From: Calliphora vicina
Lineage: Eukaryota > Arthropoda > Insecta > Diptera > Calliphoridae
Direction: 5' to 3'
Assembly: GCF_958450345.1 (NCBI RefSeq)
Contig: NC_088780.1
Coordinates: 95,926,226-95,990,225 of the forward strand
Length of the DNA stretch: 64,000 bases
This document shows, one piece after another, positions 1 to 9,896 of this stretch. Under the pieces are notes generated by a model, which saw only the letters and a program-made list of their open reading frames with translations, was not told the DNA's origin and ran no database searches. A program made the translations under genes and the position numbers. The first letter of the stretch is position 1. Each line of letters starts with the position of its first letter.

Positions 1-665
1 ACTTTGATCGAACAGGTTGTTCATCTCCGTTTAAAATCTACCACACCTTTGGACACCTTTTTTGTGATCTTCAATTCATTTTGGAGGATTTGCCTCTCTT
101 GGTAAAAATACCACATTATTGTTCTTGTACCACTCAAAACCTTGCTTACCATAGTGACAGGATGCCAAATCAGGCCAAAAATAAATGGACACATTAATAA
201 GTCCTATGAATGGACGCATCCTCTTTTGTAAACATTTCTTGATGTAAATTTCGGTATTTATAGAGCCCTTTGTAACAAATGTTTGGCTTCTTTTGCCGCA
301 ACTGCATATTGCTCGCCATGCTGAGAACTTTTTGGAAACATTGTCAGCTTTTGGGTCCTAAACTTTTCTACAACATTCCCTCGAGATCAGCAACATAAAA
401 ATATTAACCCAGAAGCTGCGAACAATTTTCCATACGTATGTTTCGTCATCCATTATGCAGCAAGTCAGGAACTTTTTTATACCAATTAGTCCCAGTACTG
501 ACCTAACCGGTCGGATTTCCTACCTTATGTAGGAAAATGAAAATGCTTTATAATTGTTTGGCTTTAGAAACATCATGTGGACCATTCCATCTACCTGAAC
601 CAGGTTTTCTATCAACGGACAAGTTCTCCTGGTATTGTTTAATAACATTGGAATCATTTTGACGG
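1..665 (-). mobile_element. Tc1/mariner-superfamily DD37E transposase relic (copy 1)
   Basis: Read on the minus strand, this gives a decayed transposase of the IS630/Tc1/mariner superfamily. The most diagnostic stretch, complement of about 90-200, reads WPDLASCHYGKQG then EWYKNNNVVFLPREANPP, the second catalytic Asp and the segment leading to the third acidic residue. The first Asp lies in a MDDETYV-type motif near 450. The order matches the better copy at 3.1-3.9 kb, where the Asp-to-Glu spacing is 37 residues (the DD37E group known from mosquitoes). An N-terminal DNA-binding part lies at about 520-660 (complement). Several stops and frameshifts break it, so it cannot encode an enzyme. The C-terminal end is internally deleted near 90, and its far end is cut by the window edge. 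On the other side it is truncated by the HINE starting at 666. Family assignment is by motif recognition only. Confidence 0.75.
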
Positions 666-1141
666 CAAGTAAGAAAGCATGGTCGGTTAAGCCCTACCAT
701 ATAATACCCTACACTAAGTAAATGAGCAGAAACGTTTTTCTCTTAAATTTGAATAATTTATATTTGTGAGTGATTTTCGAAAGTTGGCCTTATATGGGAG
801 CTATGACCAAATATGGACCGATCACCATGAAATGATCTGGTGTGATTTATGTCTATATGAAAGTTATTTTTGTTTAATTTTATGTGTATACCAACATTTT
901 TAAGAGACTTATGTTAGTTAAAGCGATTTTCGGAAGCGAGCCTTATATGGGAGCTATGACTTATTATGGCTCGATCATCATAAAATCAAGCCAGCCAGTC
1001 GGACGGACATCGTTTAATCAGAAAGTTATTCTAAGTCGATCGGTATACTTTAAGGTGGGTGTTAGACCAATATTTTTGGGCGGTTTAAACATCTGCACAA
1101 ACGCATTATACCCTCCCCACTATGGTGGTGTAGGTTATAAA
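666..1141 (-). mobile_element. HINE (DINE-1-like Helentron derivative), family A
   Basis: A non-autonomous Helitron-like element, internally shortened. Its 3' end is at the left: a short hairpin (GGTCGGTTAAGCCCTACC, imperfect here) sits just inside the terminal CTTACTTG (minus strand). Its 5' end is at the right, where CCACTATGGTGGTG lies next to the subterminal repeat TATACCC. Those subterminal repeats, a GACGGAC microsatellite core near 1000 and a 3' hairpin are the hallmarks of Drosophila DINE-1/HINE elements. Body repeats of the type CTTATATGGGAGCTATGAC occur at 790 and 940. It is inserted between the DD37E relic and a Helitron helicase relic. It has no coding capacity. Confidence 0.75.
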
Positions 1142-1142
1142 T

Positions 1143-1725
1143 ATCGATCGATTTGTCAATTGGGATTTTGCCAATGTGCAGCAATTGTTTGGAAAATACT
1201 TCTCCAGATTGATCATTCTGCAGCTCGACACACATGTTCACAGTCAATTTGAGTTTCTTGACGTCTTTCCACAAAACAGACGACTTCAAACATGCATTCA
1301 AGTTCATCGGCTGGCGTTGACCGTGGAATCACTGGCAATGTTTACCGAAATTCACCTGCCAACAGAATCATTGCACCACCAAACCGGCTTTGATTGTTTC
1401 GTAAATCTTGCAGCGTTTTGTCTAACACAATCCGTTTGGTTATCGCACTTCATCGATGGACTGTATAAATTTGACCTCAAGCATCGGTGAAAAAAAATGG
1501 TGGAAACCTTGAACCAGATTTCAAAAAATCTGGTCAATGTTGCGGATGTCGGTCGATCAAATCGCTGTAATACATTCTCCTCAGTAAAGAACACTCTTTG
1601 AACATTTTCCATATGTACGGCTAAAGAAACAACAGTTCGATATCTTTCATGAATGGCAAATGAAAAAATGCGACAAATTGCTTCGTTACTGTTAACATAG
1701 CGGCCCATTTGAAATTGAGTGAATG
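1143..1725 (-). pseudogene. Helitron/Helentron helicase relic
   Basis: Minus-strand translation shows two pieces of the Pif1-like helicase of Helitron rolling-circle transposons. The upstream piece (complement of about 1710-1560) reads MGRYVNSNEAICRIFSF then AVHMENVQRVFFTEENVLQR, a conserved stretch before the helicase core. The downstream piece (complement of about 1307-1165) reads CLKSSVLWKDVKKLKLTVNM then VELQNDQSGEVFSKQLLHIG, from inside the helicase. The long region that should lie between them, with the Walker motifs, is missing, and the frames are broken, so this is a dead internal-deletion copy. In a live element the protein would be a Rep/helicase acting in the nucleus. A HINE ends immediately next to it, which is suggestive but not proof of a donor-parasite relationship. 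Confidence 0.75.
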
Positions 1726-1734
1726 TGTCTCATC

Positions 1735-2100
1735 GGTTTCAACGTGCGTGAGACTGTTTGTGCGGTTCAGAAATGGTGATTTTGACACGGAAGGCCATCG
1801 AAAAAAGATTTAAGACCAAGAATTGGAGGCATTACTCCATGAAGATTGTTGTCAAACTTAACAAGAGCTTGTCAAATTATTAGGAGCTACTCAATCAGCA
1901 ATTTTAAAATGTTTGGGAGCTGTCCCATAAAAATTGAAGCTGAGAGACCTAAAATGTTGCTTAAACACTATAAAAGAAAATAATAACATATCATTACTTT
2001 CGACGAAAAATGGATCCATTACAATAACCCGAAGCATAAGAGATCATATGTGAAGTCTGTCCAACTGTGCACGTTTAAAGTAGATTTTTCAACAATCCAG
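1735..2100 (+). pseudogene. mariner-family transposase relic (N-terminal to first catalytic Asp)
   Basis: Across frames the plus strand reads FRNGDFDTEGHRKKI, then DQELEALLHEDCCQT, ELVKLLGATQSAILKCLG, and finally DEKWIHYNNPKHKRSYVK. These match, in order, the HTH linker and the first catalytic Asp motif (DEKWI.Y.N) of mariner transposases (DD34D type). At least three frameshifts or stops separate the pieces. The middle and C-terminal catalytic residues are absent, because the sequence ends in a different repeat near 2110. The adjacent helicase relic on the other strand is unrelated, so one of the two was inserted next to the other. No terminal inverted repeats are recognisable. Confidence 0.8.
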
Positions 2101-2154
2101 CTGACAGATGTTCAATATAATTTTTAATGTCTTCTTTTAGGCCTACCAAGGTTC

Positions 2155-2335
2155 CACACATTTTCCAGTTGTATTTCAGATGTTTCTAGTTATATTTCAG
2201 AAATTTCCAAATATATATATATCGAAATTTGCCAATTATACAATATTTCGGAAATTTCTATTGGCATTTCAGAATTTTCTAATAAAATTGAAATTTACTG
2301 AAATACAATTAGAAAATTCTGAAACATGTATTAAT
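2155..2335. repeat. Small foldback of 21-bp TATTTCAGAAATTTCCAATT-type repeats
   Basis: Degenerate 21-bp units (TATTTCAGAAATTTCYAATT) run forward from about 2165 to 2280 and then in reverse complement to 2330 (GAAATACAATTAGAAAATTC). This is the same repeat unit and the same head-to-head arrangement as the large foldback at 31.4-32.2 kb, so the unit is dispersed. An AT microsatellite (about 2211-2222) lies inside. Confidence 0.6.
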
Positions 2336-3110
2336 ACAAATTTAAGACTTTAAAAGTATGGTTACCGAATATGATTTAGGGCATCTAAAATTCGAACAAC
2401 ATCGCTAGACTTTAACTATTATTTTACACAAATTTCTGAAATAAAATGTTCTTTACTTTTACATACTTGCAAAAAATACGTTTAGTAAAAAACTACTTTA
2501 CTCGTAAGAGAAAAAAGTATTGAAACAGCAGAGTGTTTACAAGATTTTGCTTTTTATATTAAGTGTTTAAGACGCAGCAGAAGAAGTTTAGTTGCTTCTC
2601 TAGTATGTAGAGATGTTGCAACATGATGTTGCTACTAGGTGTCTTGTTTATTTAAGAGCATTATATTATATTCTTATAATATTTGCAATATTATACGTTT
2701 TTTTTCTAAAAAAAAACATATTGTCTGGAAAATTTAGTTTTACATACAAGATTGTTAAGTTTTGTTTTAGTTTTATTTGGCTTATAAGCAATTGTCCATA
2801 AACTAAAGTTTATTACATTACAGGTTTAATATTGAATGCACTTTTAACAGTTTATTGATTGCTAAATAAATTGATTTTGGTTCATAAGGATTTAGAATTA
2901 TAGCAAAATAGTAAGGAAATGAAATATATTGGGGAAGACCCAAAACAACTTATATATAAGGAGTGAAATCGGAAAAACCTTAACATACGTTTTTCCTTAA
3001 AACATTTAACCCAAGTATTATTTGATTTATTTTTTATATCAAGTTACCCTTGAAAGGTATGTCAATTATTATGTTAAATGTCAATTATGTTCATTTGTTG
3101 TTAATCTGAT
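2336..3110. other. AT-rich stretch, no gene seen
   Basis: No transposon protein, inverted end or plausible exon recognised. Open frames here are short and AT-driven. Confidence 0.5.
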
Positions 3111-3111
3111 T

Positions 3112-3953
3112 AAAATGAAGGACGAAAAAAAGTGCATACTAAAATTATGAAATATTTTTTTCAAAGGTCTGCCGTCAAACTGTTTCAAATGTTATTAAAC
3201 AGTATCGGGAGAACTTGTCCGTTGATAGTAAACCTAGTTGATGTAGAAGGAATGGTCCACATGATGTTTCTAAAGCCAATAAATAGAAAGCATTTTCAAA
3301 AGAGCTCCAAACACATCCGGTAGGAAAGCTGTCCTGGTAGCTCAGTATTCGGACTATTTGGTACGAAACGTTAAACTTTAACGGTTAAAACCAATGCAGG
3401 TTTAAAAACCTACAAGGCTCAAAAAGTTCCTGACCGAAACTCTGATAATAATTAAGAGGCCAAAGACAGAGCACGGAAATTGAAGTCAAATTTTATACAA
3501 AAATATACCTGCTGCATAATGGATGACGAAACGTAGGTATGGAAAATTTTTCGCAGATTCCGTGTCAATATTTGTATGGTGCTGATGCTCTAGAAAATGT
3601 TGTAGAGAAGTTTAGGACCCAAAAGCAGAAATTTTTCCCAAAAAGTTCTTGGCATGTCAAGCTATATTCAGTTGCGACAAAAGAAGCCAAATATTTGTTA
3701 CAAATAAATACCGAAATTTTCATCAAGGAATGTTTACAAAAGAGGATGCTTCCATTCATAGGACTTCTTAATGTTTCCACTTATTTTTGGCCTGATTTGG
3801 CATCCTGTCACTATGGTAAACAAGGTCTTGAGTGGTACAAGAACAATAATCTGGTATTTGTAACAAAAGAGGCAAATCCTCCAAACTGCCTGGGGCTAAG
3901 TCCAATGGAGTGATATTGGGATCTTGTTAAAAGAGAATGGAAGAGTACAAAAA
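3112..3953 (+). mobile_element. Tc1/mariner-superfamily DD37E transposase relic (copy 2, best preserved)
   Basis: This is the best copy of the DD37E transposase. The N-terminal helix-turn-helix part is readable from about 3165 (RQTVSNVIKQYRENLSVD type). The first Asp is in CCIMDDET at about 3510-3530, the second in WPDLASCHY near 3795, and the Glu in LSPME at about 3910. Thirty-seven residues separate the second Asp from the Glu, giving the DD37E signature known from mosquito ITmD37E elements. The last third is a clean frame from 3539 to 3913, but an in-frame stop follows the MDDET motif and the N-terminal half is frameshifted, so it is inactive. The transposase would cut and paste DNA in the nucleus. 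Terminal inverted repeats were not found. The C-terminal segment is repeated immediately downstream. Confidence 0.82.
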
Positions 3954-4041
3954 GGTACCAATTATTTTTGACCCGATTTGGCATCCTGTCACTATGGTAA
4001 GCAAGGTTTTGAGAGGTACAAGAACAGTAATGTGGTATTTT

Positions 4042-4051
4042 TACCAAGAGA
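4042..4051. repeat. Target-site duplication TACCAAGAGA, left
   Basis: Exact 10-bp direct repeat with 4680-4689, flanking the retroposon fragment. It lies within the transposase codons LPRE. Confidence 0.8.
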
Positions 4052-4679
4052 TGCTGGATCGTTACATGGGTCCTTGTCGCGATGGAAATCAGGGTAATTG
4101 TAAAGCAGATGAACTGTCCAAAAGGGGTGCGATGATGGATGATGAGGATATCGGCCCCTCTTCTGGTATTTCCCTTGTTAAATGCAAGATGGATGTTCAG
4201 CAGATACTATATGAGTCTGCACAAAGCACGTGGACTAACGAGTCTTCCTGTGTTATAACGAGGTCTACTTGGACTGTATATGATGCCTGCAGGACGAATC
4301 TACTTAGGGAATTGCATCGCGAGCAAATAAGGCTAATTGTTTCCTTTATTACAGGACACTGTATAATTGGGAAACATGCTAGAAGACTGGGCCTACGGTA
4401 CAATGACTACTGTAGGAGCTGTCATAATGAAGAAGAGGAGGAGACAGTGTCCTACCTATTCTGTGAGGGCCCGGCTCTGATAAACCTGAGGAAACGCGTC
4501 CTCGGAATTACAAGCTTAGATGAGCTATCAAGGATGTGTCTAATACGAATCTACTCCTTCATCAGAGAATCTGGTTGGTTTTGCCTACTGGAAACTACTG
4601 ACGTATGATAAATACCCTGCTGTTTACCCCTTGGGTATCACAATGGTATCAGTTTTGAATGGACCCATGGAACCTAACC
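4052..4679 (+). mobile_element. 5'-truncated non-LTR retrotransposon (RNase H tail)
   Basis: The frame 3937-4608 contains, from about 4310, REQIRLIVSFITGHCIIGKH, then YNDYCRSCHNEEEEETVSY and LFCEGPALINLRKR. This is the end of the RNase H region and the conserved C-terminal Cys-rich tail of RNase H-bearing insect LINEs (I/LOA-like group; clade not resolved). The stop is at 4606. The short 3' UTR includes GGGTATCACAATGG and ends CCTAACC rather than in poly(A). A perfect 10-bp target duplication flanks it, so this is a genuine 628-bp, severely 5'-truncated insertion. The long frame's first 38 codons belong to the host DD37E transposon, not to the LINE, and its ATG is meaningless. Confidence 0.82.
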
Positions 4680-4689
4680 TACCAAGAGA
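4680..4689. repeat. Target-site duplication TACCAAGAGA, right
   Basis: Partner of 4042-4051. The following bases (GGCAAATCGTCC) resume the DD37E transposase. Confidence 0.8.
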
Positions 4690-4860
4690 GGCAAATCGTC
4701 CAAACTGATCGGAGCTAAGGCCAGTGGAGAGATATTGGGATCTTGTTAAAAGGTGTCCAAAAGTGTGGTAGATTTTAAACGGAGATGGAATACCTCTTCG
4801 AACAAAGTGACAGAAAGCTCGGTAACTGCAAATAGATTTGTGCAAACCTCTAGTTAGAAT

Positions 4861-5925
4861 GAAGGTCTGGGTTTAAATGAGGTGACATTTTTAATTTTCA
4901 AAACATGTTTCTAAACTACTCAGTCCCATTTAGATATATTTTAGATGAAATTGAAAAAACTAACTTACGAGCAAGTTATAGTTTAGTTAAATATTTAATT
5001 TTCCCAAAATAAAATCTTTAAATTTACGTGACCATTACAACTCACACACGCACGCCAGCAACCTTGACCAAAATTTAGTTTTTAAGGAACAAACAATTCC
5101 AAGAACAATAGTAAAAAATAAAACCAATACATCTTGCAAACAATTTGTTTAGTCCTTTTTTTCCATTTGCTTTCTTAAGGACAACACACAACATAATGTT
5201 GACAATTTGTTTATTGTAAAACGTGATTTGAATTCGAAGAATCCACTCTTTGCTGCCCTCTCCAATGCGCTCAAAGAAATAAAAATAAAATTCACATTCG
5301 CACATACATTTAAGATAAATTACGGTAATTTTAAAGAAAATGAAATTGAAATAATTTATTTATGGGAAAGAACTACATACTACTCGCATGAAACTAAAAC
5401 ATACAAAAGTTACAAATTCATTAAAATTGTTTTGTTAATTTTTCTTTCTTTTGTAGTTGGTTGTAACAAATGATTGTTGTATGTATATGATGTTGCATAC
5501 CTAAATATTTTGTGGTAATCATTGCATGATTGCATCATGTCGCAACAATGTACATACATGAAAAAAAAACGAGCAAACCGAGAAAAACAAAATTTTTTTA
5601 AGTACAAAATTCCAACCACAATTGTATTTATTTTCTGTGTTTTTCTCCTTTAATGAGACAAAAAATACCTTTGGCAAGTTGAAATTCATTATAATTTTGT
5701 TATTCTTGCCACAACAACAACAACAACTAGTACAAAGGTTGCCAAAAAGTAAAAGAATTGTGTTTTTAGCATTGTCAACTTATTGTAGTAATGCACTATG
5801 GTAGGGTATTTGATATTAGGAGAAAGCAAAACTCGGTTGAATTATGTTGATAAAAAAGGCTTACACAAGAAAACTTCCATTATAGAAAAGAAAAAGCCCG
5901 AAGAAATCAATCTCGAAATTTTGGA
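4861..5925. other. Noncoding stretch, no gene seen
   Basis: AT-rich, with CA/CAA-rich patches (about 5041-5060 and 5711-5726) typical of single-copy fly noncoding DNA. Nothing transposon-like was recognised. Confidence 0.5.
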
Positions 5926-7335
5926 ATTAACAAGTTATCAAAACTTATTGCTTTTGGTGTCGGTAATAACTTGTCTCGATTTATATCGAGCTTTCTCAGA
6001 TGGGATCTCATCACACGAGTTCAAGATAAATTCAGAGGTTCTTTCTCCTACTCTATTTATTATTTTTCTAAGCTACCTTCTACTTCAAACTTCCAAACCA
6101 ATATATTCTTGTGCAGATGACAGCAGCATTTCCCATTCATATTCAGGCTCTACAAACTAAGTCCCCAATGAACAAAGTCTCCAAACCGCAAATGAATTAA
6201 GGCTCCAAAATTTTATATAGAAAAACCAACAACGAAATTTAGGGACTTAGTTGATTTTTTGGAGATTTATTTAATTCCTAAAATTGGGGATTAATTCATA
6301 ATGAAATTACTCTGGGGTGTATCAAAAATTGGCTTCGCTCAGTTGCTATGCATTGACGAACTTTTGGCTGTACGCAAAGGTTTCCTCCTCTGGGGTGTAT
6401 CAAAACATGGCTTCGCTCAGAAAAGTTGTATTGCATTGCCGGCCTTTGGCAAAAAGTTTTTAGTATGCGAAGATGTTTTTTTTTTCATTTTGGTTGGGGG
6501 TTTAGTTTAGTTTTTTTTTTTCATTTTGGTTGAGATTTTAGTTCCTTTGGTTGGGCATTTATTTCATTTATAATTCATAATGAATTAAGCCCCCCAATTT
6601 TGGGACTTTGTTCATTGGGGTCTTTGTTCGTAGCGCCTTATATTCAATCAATTAAGACCAAGCCTGTCGGAGATTGTGGCAATGAGGCAAAACATGAACA
6701 ATTTCCTTAATCGGGAACTAGTGACAATCTCTGAATAGGGTCGTGCGAATTGGATCGCTTTCAACGCTCGCAAGACTCAGCGTTGCATGTTGACACAAAA
6801 ACGAACGACAGACTATGTTGCTGCATCTGTATTTATGGATGGTTTAAATTTTGTGGAATCAGGGCATGAACATCAAATGTCATGTCAGCTCGTCTACAAA
6901 TATTTTTCAATTGTTCTTAGTTCACTCCATCTGATCTCCTCACTATTTGCATCACCTATATCCGACCGAAAATGGAATACAACTCCCATCTATGGGCCGG
7001 AGCTTCAAAGACTATTTTGGAGCTTCTCGGCCGCGTACAGGAGAGAGCGAACAGTAGGGTATCCAACTCTATTGAATCGCAGGAGCACCGTCGCAATGTG
7101 TCCAGCGTTTCACTGTTCTATCGGTACTAAAATGAAATGTGTTCTGATGAAAGTAGTTAATTGGTTCCTGATACCCGCCGATTTTTACGAAATACGCATT
7201 TTTCAACAAGAACACATTCCTTGTGGTCGATTGGCCAGTGGATCGCAAAACACACTACTGGGAAATTTTTTTCTTTAGCCGCACTGCTGAATTGTTTCCT
7301 GTCATTTCCAATGTAGAAAAGATCTAATCCCTCCC
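5926..7335 (+). mobile_element. Jockey-like non-LTR reverse transcriptase relic, split by an insertion
   Basis: A decayed reverse transcriptase of the Jockey/CR1-like type. Before the insertion, frames read LSKLIAFGVGNNLSRFISSF (about 5930), then SHEFKINSEVLSPTLF and the catalytic box YSCADDSSISHSYS, in which the usual YADD has become CADD (about 6120). After the insertion come LNRELVTISEWG (about 6705), FNARKTQ, KMEYNS..WAGAS-type text near 6970, SIESQEHRRNVSSVSLFYRY (about 7070-7125) and FFSLAALLNCFLSF (about 7270). These follow the fingers, palm and thumb order of Jockey proteins, with many frameshifts. No poly(A) or target duplication was found. A minus-strand relic of the same family is at 46.8-47.0 kb. 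Confidence 0.8.
6145..6638. mobile_element. 494-bp inverted-repeat element inserted in the Jockey relic
   Basis: Left end AGGCTCTACAAACTAAG and right end (reverse complement) AGGCGCTACGAACAAAG continue into CCCCAATGAACAAAGTC on both sides, giving imperfect terminal inverted repeats of about 35 bp or more. ATATTC occurs directly before it (6139-6144) and one base after it (6640-6645), a probable 6-7-bp target duplication. It interrupts reverse transcriptase coding between HSYS and the downstream text. Inside, a segment beginning CTCTGGGGTGTATCAAAA is directly repeated about 79 bp apart (about 6311 and 6389). It has no transposase, so it is a MITE of unassigned superfamily. Confidence 0.7.
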
Positions 7336-8430
7336 ATAACCTATTTTCCTGGTTCCAACACTATGCTTTGCATAAGAAGAAAAAGCTCATTTAAATGTCT
7401 ATACAATTCCCATAGTGCACATGATTAAAATTATATCTTATATTTATTCCCGATAATATTATGCATGGACACACCGGAATATACATATATTTACTCTGTA
7501 CGAAAACATTTCTTGTTCATTATTGTACTTAATTTTTTTTTTACTTTTTTCTTTGCATGTCTGAGGTGTGAGACACTTACTTTGCCTTAGACAGACGAAT
7601 AAATGGACAGACAAATATTACATATACAAGTTTTAGTACCTAGTAGTAGTTTATTGAAATAATACCCAAACTAGAGGACACTTGTCTGGCTGAATGGTTT
7701 AGTTTGGTTTTGTTTGGTTGGTGGCTGCTTGTTTTCGTACGTTCGACTCGATGGCTGGCTGACTCGTTGGTTGGTGGAACTTGTATAATTTATGCGTTAG
7801 TTTTGTAGACAGTGCACAAAGATGAACAGACAGTATAACACGACAGATCATGTCATGCAAAAAAATGTTGTTCGTTTGTTTTTATCACAACGAAATTTCA
7901 CGTGAATAAACCAAATGGCGCAGCGAAACAACCTCAATTGTTTTAAATAAAACAAGATTATTGTGGATTTTAAAATGAATCTTTTAGCAATAATCTCACA
8001 GGTTGAGTTGGGTAAAAATAGTAATAAATATTGTAGTTATTAAATTGCTAATAAATGATTGCTTTAAAAAACATATAAAGCAGTCAAGCGTTTCGAGAAC
8101 AAATAATGTGAAATGCTGCTATGTTCACTTTGTTGTCTAAAAATATTAAGATATTGCTAAATTCAATTAGCAATTTTGTTAGCTCCAATAACACTACCAG
8201 AATAAATAAAAAAAAATGAGAAGGACTGGTGGTTCAAAATATACTTTTTAAATAGTTTTGTCACTCTGAACATAAAACTGTCCAAAAATTTAAAATCGTA
8301 CGTGCAGTTTTCAAGATATTTTTTTTCCTACGTGTAGCTACCTTAATTTTCCAATATTAGCTGTCATAAGTAAATTCATGTGCCCGTTTCGTTCTTATAT
8401 GTATTCTATTAACTAATTGATTTAAATGTT
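7336..8430. other. Noncoding stretch, no gene seen
   Basis: Contains a GGTTTGGTTGGTGGCTGCTTG-like T/G-rich tract near 7700-7780 and otherwise unremarkable AT-rich DNA; probably single-copy. Confidence 0.45.
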
Positions 8431-8431
8431 A

Positions 8432-9250
8432 TGTCCTCATTGCGGAGAAGTGGTCGCAATGACCGAAATGAGTTTTGTTATATTTGTGGTGAATACACAG
8501 TCAAAAAGTTCAGAAAACCTATAACAGACTTAGTGCGAAACACTTAAAGATGGATATTAAGGTCCTGAATAAACCATGGGTTCCACATATTGTGTGTAAA
8601 GTGTGTAGTGAACATTTACGACAGTGGAAAAGCGCTAAACATAGCCAATTGAAGTTTAGTACATCCAAGATTTGAACACATCCTAAAAACCAAACCGATG
8701 ACTGCTATTTTTGTGTCGTTAAATTACATGGTATGAATAAAAGGAAAGACTGGGCATGAAGGTTGGAAACAATATTTTTTAGATTTCAGAAATAAGATAA
8801 TTTTCCTCTACTACACATCAAATTGGGACTTATGAGGCAGTACGTGAAGTTATTAGATAAAACTGGTCCCAGTGTGGCCTTTCTTCCGAGAAGGTTTCCA
8901 TGTTTAAGTTTTGTGATGACCCACAAATAAAACCACGATTTCATACATTCAATGAATGAATGATTTCTTACAACATCTGAAATGATGTGGAATTAGTTAT
9001 AGACCTTTTATTAGATCTAAAAAGCTTTGATGTAATATAAATTGAACTATTTTCACAGTCATTTAGACAAGTTTCCTGAAAATCTTGGATCGTATGGCGA
9101 AGAACTAGAAGAAAGACTTTAGGAAATCAGAAGACTGAAAATTCCGAGGAATTAGTTATAGAAATCTTAGATGTAATATGAGCATAAAAGTACACTATCT
9201 GCACAGTCATTTATACAAGTTTCCTGAAAATCTTGGACCGTATAGCGACC
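8432..9250 (+). pseudogene. Decayed Cys-rich protein, C.CGEY...FHSHLD family (unassigned)
   Basis: Across broken frames the plus strand reads SGRNDRNEFCYICGEYTVK, FRKPITDLVR, WVPHIVCKVCSEHLRQWKSA (about 8580-8640), DDCYFCVVKLHGMNK (about 8700), MRQYVKLLDKTGP (about 8830), FCDDPQIKP and HSHLDKFPENLGSYGEELEE (about 9060-9115). The Cys pairs suggest zinc binding. I recognise this order from multicopy uncharacterised proteins in aphids, Hydra and other animals, whose repeat-like distribution suggests a mobile-element origin; that is recollection, not a search. At least five frameshifts or stops make it dead. The C-terminal block is present twice (about 8991-9105 and 9151-9248), the second reading SIKVHYLHSHLYKFPENLGP. 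No host neighbour gives context. Confidence 0.6.
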
Positions 9251-9599
9251 GAATAACAAGCATAACGCTCTCCATCTAGATGGAAAATAGATAACATGAT
9301 CGCTGAGAAAAACATATGGTGCCAAATTATTATTGTTTTTCGAATAAATCGAAATACGCAGGCATAGTGCTCCACATAAGGTCAAGTTTTTATTTCGATT
9401 CAACCTATTTCTTCAAAATTTTGTTTATAACTTTTTATCTCAATTAGTTTTAATCCAATGGCTTTACGAAACCTAGTTATGAAAGTGTCGTTAAAACAAT
9501 GACCTAACCATAATTTGTTAAAATTATCTAATTTATGAATTATTTTCTAGTATATGTTAGATTCATCAATGTGAAAATTATCTGGGATATCACATACGT
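9251..9599. other. Noncoding stretch, no gene seen
   Basis: AT-rich; ends in A/T runs that belong to the next repeat. Confidence 0.45.
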
Positions 9600-9896
9600 A
9601 TTAATTAATAATTTTTTTTAAATATTTAATTTTAAATTTTTTTCAAAATTTGAAAAAAAAATTTCCGAAATTGTTTTTTAATTTTTTTTCAAAAAGTATT
9701 TTAAAATTTTTTGTAAAAAGAATTTAATAAAAAAAAATTGTTGATGAAAAAAAATCGTGTTTAAAAATATTTTGCCCGATTTTGAGCCATTATAGGTCCA
9801 ACTTACTATAGCCTTATATATATCGTTGCAATGAACTTTGAAGTATCTATCATTAGAAATCCATATTTTCTATATTGACTTAGTAATCCAGATATA
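9600..9896 (-). mobile_element. HINE family B internal fragment
   Basis: Poly(A/T)-rich block, then CCGATTTTGAGCC, TATATCGTTGCA, ATCTATCATTAGA and TAGTAATCCAGATA. The same series, in the same order, occurs in the HINE copy at 59.9-60.3 kb. That copy continues uninterrupted past CCAGATA, while here a Tc1 element starts at the TA. Confidence 0.65.

Larger units (their letters stand above)
3960..4860 (+). mobile_element. Second DD37E C-terminal segment, split by a retroposon
   Basis: After the first transposase copy, the segment from WHPVTMV/WPDLASCHY to the C terminus repeats (about 3960-4051, then 4680-4860). The two parts are separated by the insertion at 4052-4679. Joined, the frame would pass from VVFLPR into EANRPN, showing that the insertion disrupted an existing copy. 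The repeat could be a second element inserted next to the first or a local duplication. The end near 4740-4800 (TGTCCAAAAGTGTGGTAG) is shared with copy 1 at the window start, which suggests it belongs to the element's 3' part. Confidence 0.7.

Noticed and set aside
3937..4608. 223-aa open frame as a host gene
   Set aside because: It is a chimera: 38 codons from a DD37E transposon and the rest from an inserted LINE tail, with the target duplication at the junction.
6787..7278. 163-aa open frame as a gene
   Set aside because: The reading frame is shifted relative to Jockey RT; the true similarity is spread over other frames, so this is a shadow frame in a relic.
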